DNA of 64,000 nt from Coriobacteriia bacterium (GTDB lineage Bacteria; Actinomycetota; Coriobacteriia; Anaerosomatales; SLCP01), in the NCBI GenBank assembly GCA_030603745.1, contig JAUVXE010000003.1:1-64000 (forward strand). Direction: 5' to 3'. The notes under the pieces were generated by a model. It made no database searches and was not told where the DNA came from. It was given only the letters and a program-made list of their open reading frames with translations. This document shows positions 16,610 to 23,521 of this stretch, in pieces (position 1 is the stretch's first letter; every line of letters begins with the position of its first letter). A program made the position numbers and the translations under genes.

Positions 16610-17472
16610 TGCGCGCACCGTGGGCACGTCGTCTCGAAGGGAGGACACCGGCCGAGCGCCGCTGGTTCTTCGCGCGCCTCGGCCTGGCCACGCTCGCGGT
16701 GGTCGTGCTCGTGATCGCGCCGGCGTACCTGGCGTCGCAGCCCTCGTTCCTCTCCCGCTACGCCGGCTACGAGCACGCCTACGACACGTGGACCGAGTCC
16801 CTCCACGCGCGCGTCTCGTGCCGGTCCTGCCACGTCGAGCCGGGGCTGGTGGCGCAGGCCGGCTACTCCGCGCGGATGTTCGGGGAGTTCTACCTCTCGA
16901 TCGTGCGCCCGGCCCGCGAGCCCGACGTCATGGCCCGGCCCACCAACGAGGCGTGTTCGCGCTGTCACGCCGAGCTGCGCGTGGTGTCTCCCACCGGCGA
17001 CCTGTTGATCCCGCACCGCGCGCACGTCGAGATGCTCGGCATGGAGTGCGTCGAGTGCCACGACTACCTCGTGCACGAGGTGACCGCCGACGGCGTCCAC
17101 ACCCCGCCGATGAGCGGCTGCCTGACCTGCCACGACGGGGTGACCGCCAAGAAGGAGTGCTCGGCGTGCCACACCGACAAGGACCAGCCCGCGAGCCACG
17201 AGGAGCCCGGCTGGCTCGTCGCGCACGCCTCCTCGGCCCCCGACGACCCCGAGTGCACCACCTGCCATGAGTGGACGGAGCACTGGTGCGCCGACTGCCA
17301 CGACGTCCGTCCCGCCTCCCACGGAGAGCAGTGGCGGGCCCAGCACCGCGCGGTGGTGGCCGCGTCCGACCGCCGCAACTGCGAAGCCTGCCACGAGGGA
17401 CCGTTCTGCGTGCGGTGCCACGGCGTGGTGCCGCTGCTCAACCTCGATCCGACGCTTCGGCGGGCGCAGTGA
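16609..17472 (+). CDS. Membrane-anchored nonaheme c-type cytochrome (paralogue of preceding)
   Basis: This 287-residue protein has an N-terminal helix (about 26-46) followed by SQPSFLSRYAGY. It has nine regular CxxCH sites. It aligns along its whole length with the upstream nonaheme protein, including TGDLLIPHRAHVEML, the CxDCHxVRPASH motif and the ending W-x3-H ... CEACHEGPFCVRCH, so the two arose by tandem duplication, with the undecaheme protein a more distant third copy. The ATG at 16609 overlaps the previous stop. The in-frame ORF extends further upstream but only as out-of-frame shadow of the previous gene. Confidence 0.93.
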   Translation: MRAPWARRLEGRTPAERRWFFARLGLATLAVVVLVIAPAYLASQPSFLSRYAGYEHAYDTWTESLHARVSCRSCHVEPGLVAQAGYSARMFGEFYLSIVRPAREPDVMARPTNEACSRCHAELRVVSPTGDLLIPHRAHVEMLGMECVECHDYLVHEVTADGVHTPPMSGCLTCHDGVTAKKECSACHTDKDQPASHEEPGWLVAHASSAPDDPECTTCHEWTEHWCADCHDVRPASHGEQWRAQHRAVVAASDRRNCEACHEGPFCVRCHGVVPLLNLDPTLRRAQ

Positions 17473-17473
17473 G

Positions 17474-18487
17474 GTGGCCGAGGTGACCGAGCCTGTCGCC
17501 GAGCGCCGAGGACCGTTCGCCACCAGGGGCCGGATCGCCCTGATCGTCGTGGTGGGCGTGCTCGCGCTCGTGGCGGTGGCCGACGCGGTCACCGGCTCCC
17601 CGGCGCTCTGCGGCTCGTGTCACGAGATGGAGCCCGCGGCGGCGGCCTGGGCCGAGTCGGCGCACGTGAACGTGGGGTGCGTGTCGTGTCACGAGACGCC
17701 GAGGGCCTGGTACGCCCGTCCGATGCGCCTCGCGGAGCGGGGCCGCCTGCTCGCGCGTGACGTCACCCGCCACCTCCAGGGCCGCTACGGCGAGCCCGCC
17801 GACCCGAGCGCGGTCGGGCGCACCTCGCCCATGCCCGACGAGGTCTGCCTCCAGTGCCACACCGCCGACCGTCGCGCGACGTCGGGCTTCCGGATCCTCA
17901 TCGACCACGTGGAGCACGCCGAGCGGACCGGCTCGTGCGTGGCGTGCCACGTCTACACCGCCCACCCCGACGCCGAGCTCGGGCGGCCACTCTCGCTCAT
18001 GACCCGGTGCTTCGACTGCCACGGGACCGCCGCCGAGCCTGCCGCGTCGGCCGCGTGCGCGACCTGTCATCCCGCCGACTTCGACCTGCGTCCGCCCTCG
18101 CACCTCGCGGACCCCTGGATGCGCGATCACGGCCTTCCCGCCGAGGCGAACCGAGAGCTGTGCGCGATGTGCCACCAGCAGGCGTACTGCGACTCGTGCC
18201 ACGGCGTGGAGATGCCGCACCCGGAGGCGTGGGGCGGCCCCGGCCCCGCGGGACACGGGCCCGTCGGGACCGCGCGACCGGAGGTCTGCATCCGCTGCCA
18301 TACCGAGCGGCCCGATCCCTGCAGCGCCTGCCACCACGTGGGCTACGACGCCGCCGAGGGCCCCTGGCTCGAGCAGCACGCCGTGGTGGCGCGGGGTGAG
18401 GGGACCGCGTCGTGCATGGAGTGCCACGAGCCGACCGCCTGCGCGCGTTGTCACCGTCAGCCCCCGGCACCTGCCGAGGAGCCGTAG
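17474..18487 (+). CDS. NapC/NrfH-like dodecaheme c-type cytochrome
   Basis: This protein of about 337 residues has one N-terminal helix (IALIVVVGVLALVAVADAV). The first haem site, CGSCHEMEP, and the following SAHVNVGCVSCHE are the classical start of NapC/NrfH quinol dehydrogenases. Twelve CxxCH sites are present in total. A CDSCHGVEMPHP motif is shared with the distant cytochrome at 23522, and the C-terminal module W-x3-H ... CMECHEPTACARCH is shared with all of the anchored cytochromes here. It probably takes electrons from menaquinol or from the NrfD complex. The start is a GTG just after the preceding stop; GTG 17483 is an alternative. It ends the operon. Confidence 0.92.
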   Translation: MAEVTEPVAERRGPFATRGRIALIVVVGVLALVAVADAVTGSPALCGSCHEMEPAAAAWAESAHVNVGCVSCHETPRAWYARPMRLAERGRLLARDVTRHLQGRYGEPADPSAVGRTSPMPDEVCLQCHTADRRATSGFRILIDHVEHAERTGSCVACHVYTAHPDAELGRPLSLMTRCFDCHGTAAEPAASAACATCHPADFDLRPPSHLADPWMRDHGLPAEANRELCAMCHQQAYCDSCHGVEMPHPEAWGGPGPAGHGPVGTARPEVCIRCHTERPDPCSACHHVGYDAAEGPWLEQHAVVARGEGTASCMECHEPTACARCHRQPPAPAEEP

Positions 18488-18592
18488 TCGCGCATCCCGG
18501 CCTCACTCTTGCTAGACTGCTGGTGCCGGCCGGTCGCGTGCGTCCGCTGTCGACCGCCGGCATCCGAGAGCGCTGTCGCGGAGGTTCCCCTG

Positions 18593-18877
18593 GTGCGCGT
18601 CACCACTCTGCTGTCGTTGCTGGTCATCGCCACGCTGCTCGTCACGGTCGTCGCCCCCTGTGAGGAGGCGGCCTGTTCGAGCACGTGCTGCGAGGAGCTC
18701 GCGCCCGCGCAACCGCTCGCCGCGACCACGCAGCCGTGCCCGGCGGCCCCGCCGACCGAGCTGGTCGCGCCCGCGCCGTCCGCCGCGTCCCTCGGATGCG
18801 GGGACGGGCCGTGCGTGCCGCCCGTGGCGGCGCCGGTCGTCCCACCCGATCACGCGGTCGCGCGACTGAGGGTCTGA
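18593..18877 (+). CDS. Small exported cysteine-rich protein, unknown
   Basis: This 94-residue protein starts at a GTG with GGAGG eight bases upstream. The first 22 residues form a signal helix (VTTLLSLLVIATLLVTVVA) followed by a Cys-rich stretch, CEEAACSSTCCEE, then a Pro/Ala-rich segment with more cysteines (CPAAPP, LGCGDGPCVPP). No CxxCH is present, so haem is not predicted. The cysteines could bind a metal or form disulfides. It lies between the cytochrome operon and a lipoprotein/ABC transporter set, so a role in metal handling or assembly is possible but is a guess. A -10-like TAGACT at 18513-18518 may be its promoter. Confidence 0.6.
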   Translation: MRVTTLLSLLVIATLLVTVVAPCEEAACSSTCCEELAPAQPLAATTQPCPAAPPTELVAPAPSAASLGCGDGPCVPPVAAPVVPPDHAVARLRV

Positions 18878-18952
18878 GGAGGCCGCGCCCCGCGCGCAGG
18901 CGGCCCGCCGCCACGCCCTGGAGCCAGCCACTCAGACCGATCGGAGTCACCC

Positions 18953-19423
18953 ATGCGTGTCACCCTCCCGGCCGCACGCGGCCGCCGGTTCGCACCCTTC
19001 ATCGCCCTGTCCGCGCTCGCCCTCTCCCTGTCCGTCCTCGCCGGCTGCGCCGGCGGCGCCTCGGCCGACGACGCGATCGGCGTGAACGCCCTGACCGCCG
19101 ACCCGCAGGCGTTCAGCGGCGAGATCGCCGTCGTGGGCGTGGTGCAGGACGTCTCGGCCGACTCCTCGGCCATCACGCTCATCGACCTGACCGAGTACGA
19201 GACCTGCGGCCTCACCCCGTGCGGCGGCGCGGGGATCCTGCCGCTCTTCCTTCCCACGTCCGGCACCCCGGCGCCCTCCGGCGCGCTCTACGAGGGCTCC
19301 CTGCCCGCGCTCGAGGACCAGGTGGTCGTCACCGGCACGATCCGCTCCGCCGAGAGCGGCCTTTACTTCGATGTCGAGCGCGTCGACCGCGGGTCGGCCA
19401 CGCTCATGACCAAGCAGCGGTAG
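18953..19423 (+). CDS. Lipoprotein with possible OB-fold-like domain
   Basis: This 156-residue lipoprotein has a positively charged N-terminus, a hydrophobic stretch and the lipobox SVLAGC (Cys about residue 30). The mature region is beta-rich (AVVGVVQDVSADSSAITLIDL, VVVTGTIRSAESGLYFDVERV) and resembles small OB-fold nucleic-acid/haem-chaperone-like domains by pattern only. A CGLTPCGG pair of cysteines sits in the middle and could bind metal. The next gene, a MacB-type permease, follows nine bases after the stop, and the ATPase overlaps that, so these three form an operon. The transported substrate is unknown. Confidence 0.7.
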   Translation: MRVTLPAARGRRFAPFIALSALALSLSVLAGCAGGASADDAIGVNALTADPQAFSGEIAVVGVVQDVSADSSAITLIDLTEYETCGLTPCGGAGILPLFLPTSGTPAPSGALYEGSLPALEDQVVVTGTIRSAESGLYFDVERVDRGSATLMTKQR

Positions 19424-19432
19424 GGCGGGCCG

Positions 19433-20596
19433 ATGAACGACTTCAAGCTCGTCGTCCGCAACCTCCTCGGGAGCAGGAGCCGCTTCGCGCTCACGCTCGT
19501 GGGGATCACGCTCGGCATCACCTCGCTCGTGGTGATGATGAGCCTCGGCGCGGGCCTGCGCGCCCAGATCGACAAGCAGGCGGCCGACCTCGGCGCGAAC
19601 CTCATCGTCACGCCCAAGGGCTGGTGCGCTTACGAGCAGGTCAAGGTACTCTCGGGCACCCAGCTACCCGACGCGATCCCCGCCGAGGACCTCGCCGCCA
19701 TCGAACAACTCGAGGGCATCCGCGTGCTGCCGTACCTCACGGTCGGCTCGGCGATCGACAACGAGCCGGTCCCCGTGACCGGGATCCGCATGGACGAGAC
19801 GGTCGCCTCCAAGCGGTGGAGCCTCGCCGAGGGAGAGGTCCCGCAGGCCGAGGAGGCGCTCGAGGTGCTCGCCGGCGCCGCCGTCGCCGACTCGTTCGGG
19901 CTCGCGGTGGGCGACGCGCTCACGCTGCGGGGGGCGACCTTCACGGTCGCCGGCGTACTCGAGGCGGCTGGGACCGGTGACGACGGGGTGCTCTTCATCC
20001 CGCTCGCGGCGGCGCAGAAGGTCTACGAGACCGACGGCCGGATCTCGTTCGCGGCCGTGCAGGTCGACGACCTCGACGCGGTGGACCTCGCCGCGCAGCG
20101 CATCACCGACGCCGCCAACGTCGCGGTCGTCTCCGACCGCCAGCTGCTCGCCTCGGTGCTCAGCGTCGTCAACACCGTGAGCACCACGCTGCGCATCATC
20201 GCGGCCGTCGCCGTGCTCACCGCCGCCTTCGGCATCGTGAACACGATGCTCATGGCCACCTTCGAGCGGCGCCGTGAGATCGGCATCATGAAGTCGATCG
20301 GGAGTTCGAACGCCCGGATCTTCCGTACCTTCATGGCCGAGGCCGCGACCTACGGGGTGGTGGGCGGTCTCATCGGCCTTGCGGTAGGCACGGGGGTGTC
20401 CCGTCTGCTCACCCCGCTCATCGCGCAGAACGAGTTCACCGCGTTCGTGGGCGGTGCGCGGGTCGACGCCGTGCCGCCGCTCGCCGACATGGCGCTCATC
20501 CTCGGCGGGGCGGTCGTCGTGGCCACGCTCGCCGGCGTCTATCCCGCGTGGCGCGCAGCGCGCCTGACCCCGGTGGAGGCGATCAGCTATGAGTAG
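19433..20596 (+). CDS. MacB/FtsX-type ABC transporter permease
   Basis: This 387-residue permease has the MacB topology: one N-terminal helix (FALTLVGITLGITSLVVMMSL), a large extracytoplasmic domain of about 210 residues, then three helices at the C-terminus (ending VVVATLAGVYPAWRAARLTPVEAI). The cytoplasmic coupling segment FERRREIGIMKSIGSSNARIF is the expected FtsX motif. The stop overlaps the ATPase start. Such transporters work as mechanotransmitters or lipid/peptide/haem exporters rather than typical importers. Given the lipoprotein upstream and the cytochromes on both sides, a role in envelope assembly is plausible. Confidence 0.9.
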   Translation: MNDFKLVVRNLLGSRSRFALTLVGITLGITSLVVMMSLGAGLRAQIDKQAADLGANLIVTPKGWCAYEQVKVLSGTQLPDAIPAEDLAAIEQLEGIRVLPYLTVGSAIDNEPVPVTGIRMDETVASKRWSLAEGEVPQAEEALEVLAGAAVADSFGLAVGDALTLRGATFTVAGVLEAAGTGDDGVLFIPLAAAQKVYETDGRISFAAVQVDDLDAVDLAAQRITDAANVAVVSDRQLLASVLSVVNTVSTTLRIIAAVAVLTAAFGIVNTMLMATFERRREIGIMKSIGSSNARIFRTFMAEAATYGVVGGLIGLAVGTGVSRLLTPLIAQNEFTAFVGGARVDAVPPLADMALILGGAVVVATLAGVYPAWRAARLTPVEAISYE

Positions 20597-21311
20597 CGCA
20601 CCGATGGGAGCCGCGATCACCGGCGGGACCACCGCCGCGCGAGAGCACGTCATGACCGTGCGCGACGCCCACAAGACCTACGAGGGGAGAGGCGTGCCGG
20701 TCCATGCGCTACGCGGCGTGGACCTCGACATCGACACCGGCTCGTTCACCTGCCTCATCGGGCCGTCCGGCCACGGCAAGAGCACGCTGCTGCATCTCCT
20801 CGGCGGGCTGGACCGGCCGAGCAGCGGGAGCGTGACCGTGCTCGGCGAGCACATCGAGCGGATGAGCGACGCCCAGCTCGCGCGGTTCCGCGCGCACCGG
20901 ATCGGGTTCGTGTTCCAGTTCTTCAACCTGCTCAAGGGCCTCACCGTGGCCGAGAACGTCCAGCTCGCCATGTCGTTCGCCGGTGCGTCCGCCCGCGAGC
21001 AGCGGAGCCGCACCGACGAGTTGCTCGCGTCGGTCGGCCTCTCGGCGAAGCGGGACGCCCGCGCCAACGAGCTCTCCGGCGGCCAGATGCAGCGGGTCGC
21101 GATCGCGCGGGCGCTCGCGAACGACCCGGAGGTGCTCCTGCTCGACGAGCCCACCGGCAACCTCGACTCGGCCTCCGAGTCCGAGGTGCTGGGCATCCTC
21201 GACGGGCTGCACGCCGAGGGCCGCACCATCGTGATGGTCACGCACAGCCTCGAGATCGCCGCGCGCGCCGAACGCATCGTCGAGGTGCACGACGGCCGGG
21301 TGCTCGCCTAG
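20589..21311 (+). CDS. ABC transporter ATP-binding protein (MacB/LolD type)
   Basis: This 240-residue ATPase of the LolD/MacB branch has Walker A GPSGHGKST (with His in place of the common Ser or Cys), a Q-loop in FVFQFFNLLKGLTV, signature LSGGQMQRV, Walker B VLLLDEPTGNLD and the H-loop VTHS. It pairs with the permease encoded immediately upstream, with an 8-base overlap. A strong stem-loop follows 10 bases after the stop, closing the lipoprotein-permease-ATPase transcription unit. Confidence 0.93.
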   Translation: MSSAPMGAAITGGTTAAREHVMTVRDAHKTYEGRGVPVHALRGVDLDIDTGSFTCLIGPSGHGKSTLLHLLGGLDRPSSGSVTVLGEHIERMSDAQLARFRAHRIGFVFQFFNLLKGLTVAENVQLAMSFAGASAREQRSRTDELLASVGLSAKRDARANELSGGQMQRVAIARALANDPEVLLLDEPTGNLDSASESEVLGILDGLHAEGRTIVMVTHSLEIAARAERIVEVHDGRVLA

Positions 21312-21321
21312 CCTCACCCCC

Positions 21322-21353
21322 GCCGAGGAGGTCCGGCGCCGGATCTCCTCGGC
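21322..21353 (+). terminator. Stem-loop terminator after ABC ATPase gene
   Basis: This is a nearly perfect 32-base palindrome: GCCGAGGAG at 21322-21330 pairs with CTCCTCGGC at 21345-21353, and the centre (CCGGCGCCGG) extends the stem. No strong U-tract follows. It is positioned directly after the ABC ATPase stop. Confidence 0.65.
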
Positions 21354-21493
21354 TGCGGGGGGAAGGGGGGTGGAAGTGCCGTTCACGAACCTATAGCGAC
21401 CGTAGGGCGGTGTAGGGCGACCGTTCGTCAGCACGTGCGGCGACTTTCCCAGAATCGCTTGCGCGCCGTCCACGGCTGGGATAGAGTCGGTCT

Positions 21494-21667
21494 TGTCCCG
21501 AGAGGTTGAACCGGGCGAACCGCCCAAGCCAGCGTACCAGTAGCTGCCGGCGGGGCACTGACGGAGCGGCTCAGCGCGAGCGAAGGTCTGCCCGTCCGGT
21601 GGTCCCAAAGGTGTGAAACGGGAAGCTGTGGGAGTAGCGGATCTCGCAGGGGAGATTTCTCGGGACA
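21494..21667 (+). ncRNA. Candidate structured RNA, class unknown
   Basis: This 174-base intergenic block is bounded by a perfect 10-bp pairing: 21494-21503 (TGTCCCGAGA) and 21658-21667 (TCTCGGGACA). Inside are local hairpins such as GGGCGAACCGCCC, GCTC-AGCGC-GAGC and ATCTC-GCAGGG-GAGAT, plus GGGCA/TGCCC pairing. It lies in the 400-base gene-free stretch between the ABC ATPase terminator and a lipoprotein gene whose start is 51 bases downstream. I tried to match SRP RNA, tmRNA, RNase P, 6S, cobalamin, SAM, yybP and c-di-GMP classes and none fits. It could be a riboswitch for the lipoprotein gene or an independent RNA. Strand is inferred from the downstream gene. Confidence 0.4.
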
Positions 21668-21718
21668 CTTGTGTATCCTGGAGATGCACCGGTCAGTCGC
21701 CTGGAGGGGGGCGCCACC

Positions 21719-22294
21719 GTGGACGCTACTCGGTACCGCACGCGCACACGCGCGGTCCTGGTCGCACTCGGGCTCACCATCGTGCTCCTCGGCGTGCCCG
21801 CGTGCACCCTCGGCGAGCCCGAGGTCCCGGTCGGGGAGGACCAGGTGCCCGCTCCGACCCTCCCGCCGGACGAGATCCCCACCGAGCCGCCCGTGGCCGA
21901 GCCTCCGGTCGCGGTGACCGGCACGGTGGGCGAGACGGTGGCAGCCGGTTCCTGGCGCCTGACCGTGCGGGAGGTCGAGGAGCGCGACCGGGTGGGCGAC
22001 ACGGCCGCCGGCGCGGACCTGCTGCTTGAGATCGAGGTCGACCTCGCCAACACGACAGCCGGGGTCCTCCGGGTCTCGCCGAGCGACTTCACGCTGGCAG
22101 CCGGTGACGCGTCGCTCTTCCCGCTCGACGTGGGCGACCCGGGCCGCATGCCGGCGCGCGAGTACTCCCCCGGCGACCTCGAGGACGTCAAAGCGGTGTT
22201 CCGCGTGCCCGCGGAGCTCGCCGCCGACCCGCTCGTCCTCGTCTTCGAGCCCGCCGAGGGCGGCCCTGCCCGCATCGAGATCGCGGTGCGCTGA
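21719..22294 (+). CDS. Putative lipoprotein with DUF4352-like beta domain
   Basis: This protein of about 191 residues starts at a GTG preceded by GGAGGGGG. A hydrophobic signal (VALGLTIVLLGVPAC) ends in a cysteine that could be lipidated, although Pro at -2 is unusual. A Pro/Glu-rich linker follows, then a beta-rich domain (VAAGSWRLTVREVEER, DLLLEIEVDLANTTAG, LEDVKAVFRVP) resembling DUF4352/telokin-like extracellular Ig domains. The exact role is unknown. The upstream 400 bases carry the candidate structured RNA. The next gene follows three bases after the stop. Confidence 0.65.
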   Translation: MDATRYRTRTRAVLVALGLTIVLLGVPACTLGEPEVPVGEDQVPAPTLPPDEIPTEPPVAEPPVAVTGTVGETVAAGSWRLTVREVEERDRVGDTAAGADLLLEIEVDLANTTAGVLRVSPSDFTLAAGDASLFPLDVGDPGRMPAREYSPGDLEDVKAVFRVPAELAADPLVLVFEPAEGGPARIEIAVR

Positions 22295-22297
22295 GCG

Positions 22298-22738
22298 ATG
22301 CGGGCCCGGGCCTCGATCATCGTCGACCGTCCGCCTGCGGAGGTCTTCGACTTCGTCGCCGACTTCGCCTCGCACCCGAAGTGGAGGAGCGAGGTCCTCT
22401 CCTCCAAGGTCATGGGCGACCCGGGCGTGGGGATGCGGGTCTTCCAGCGCATCAAGCTCCAGGGGCGGCACTCGCTCATCGAGGCCCGGGTCTCGGAGTG
22501 GGAGCCCCCCGAGAAGATCTCGTTCCGCTACGACGGCCCGCCGAGGGTCCGGGGCGGGTTCCTGCTCAGGCCCGAGAGCGGGGGAGCGAAGACCCAGCTC
22601 ACGGTGTTCGCCACCGTCGCGCTCGAGCGGGGTGCCGATCTCGTCGAGGAACGGATCCAGGGAGTCCTCGAGGGTGAGGCCCGTCGCGACCTCGCCCGGC
22701 TCAAGGCGTGGATCGAGCGAGGGGAGGGGCCTGGGTAG
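22298..22738 (+). CDS. SRPBCC / START-like superfamily protein
   Basis: This 146-residue protein has the polyketide cyclase/dehydrase START-like pattern: the N-terminal strand RASIIVDRPPAEVFDFVADF, the helix motif HPKWRSEV, further strands GMRVFQRIKLQGR and EARVSEWEPPEKISFRYD, and a long C-terminal helix (RDLARLKAWIERGEG). These helix-grip folds bind small hydrophobic ligands. The ligand is unknown. It probably shares a transcript with the lipoprotein gene upstream. Confidence 0.82.
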   Translation: MRARASIIVDRPPAEVFDFVADFASHPKWRSEVLSSKVMGDPGVGMRVFQRIKLQGRHSLIEARVSEWEPPEKISFRYDGPPRVRGGFLLRPESGGAKTQLTVFATVALERGADLVEERIQGVLEGEARRDLARLKAWIERGEGPG

Positions 22739-22843
22739 CATGAGGGTCGACGTTCGTGTCAGACCCCTCGGGTAGGGTGGGACCGAACGGACATCTCATG
22801 GCATCGGCGGGGGGCCGGTGCCGGGAGCATGGAGGGGGATGCT

Positions 22844-23386
22844 ATGCCACGACCTACGCAGCTCGATCGTGTGATCGGCTGGCTCGAGCGCATGCTCGTG
22901 CACGAGGAGGCGATCGTGCGGGCACGGGCGGTCGCGCTGCTCGAGCACGTCGAGTTCGACCGGCGGGCCGCCTGGCTCGAGTGCGCCTCGCATGACCCGG
23001 ACGAGTCGGTGCGCGACACGGCGCTGTGCGTCCGCTGCACGCTCGACACGCCGGCAGAGGACGCGGCGGCCACCCTGCTGCCCGAGCAACTCGCCGCAGA
23101 CGACCGGGACGGCCTCGACCCCAAGCTCAAGTGGCGCTGGGAGCACTACTTCGAGCTGTGGTCGGAGGGTGGCTATCTCGCCTGGACCACCCTCGTCTGG
23201 ACCGACGAGTACGACGAGGAGCTCGCGCGGGAGCAGGCCGCCCGCAAGCTGGAAGACCCGCAGGGCGGACAGCCGTATCCGGTCCTGACGCACTCCCGGT
23301 TCGTCAACGAGTACACCCGCAGCGCCACAAGTTACGCGGAGGCGATGATGTGGCACGCGCAGGGGAGGCCCAAGCCGCCCGAATAG
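22844..23386 (+). CDS. Hypothetical protein with HEAT-like N-terminus
   Basis: This is a 180-residue soluble protein. The first 80 residues have two short helical repeats (VIGWLERMLVHEEAIVRARA, EHVEFDRRAAWLECASHDPD) resembling HEAT/PBS-lyase repeats. The rest is acidic and rich in Trp and Tyr (WRWEHYFELWSEGGYLAWTT) and I do not recognise it. I chose ATG 22844 with GGAGGGGG just upstream. ATG 22829 is also in frame, but its codons are that Shine-Dalgarno itself. Confidence 0.65.
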   Translation: MPRPTQLDRVIGWLERMLVHEEAIVRARAVALLEHVEFDRRAAWLECASHDPDESVRDTALCVRCTLDTPAEDAAATLLPEQLAADDRDGLDPKLKWRWEHYFELWSEGGYLAWTTLVWTDEYDEELAREQAARKLEDPQGGQPYPVLTHSRFVNEYTRSATSYAEAMMWHAQGRPKPPE

Positions 23387-23390
23387 CGCC

Positions 23391-23416
23391 CCGGACTTGA
23401 CCTCGGTCAAATCCGG
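23391..23416. promoter_or_regulatory. CRP/FNR-like dyad or terminator stem upstream of cytochrome gene
   Basis: The core TTGAC-CTCG-GTCAA (23397-23410) is a perfect inverted repeat with four-base spacing, the geometry of CRP/FNR-family sites. Flanks CCGGA (23391-23395) and TCCGG (23412-23416) extend the dyad to 26 bases. It lies five bases after the preceding stop and about 105 bases before the 12-haem cytochrome start. It could be an operator, a stem-loop terminator, or both. Confidence 0.45.
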
Positions 23417-23521
23417 CCGGTCCCGCTTCACCTAGACTTCTCGCGGAGTGCAGGTGACGCTGGTCACGAGCCGGTGGTCCGTTCGGGTATCCTGTATCCA
23501 GGAGCCCGCCGAGGAGGAACG

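Noticed and set aside
21494-21667. Identity as SRP RNA, tmRNA, 6S RNA or a known riboswitch
   Set aside because: None of the diagnostic conserved strings of these classes is present, so only an unnamed candidate RNA is reported.
21671-21718. Upstream start for the DUF4352-like lipoprotein
   Set aside because: It lacks a ribosome-binding site and would put 16 hydrophilic residues before the signal peptide. GTG 21719 is much better placed.
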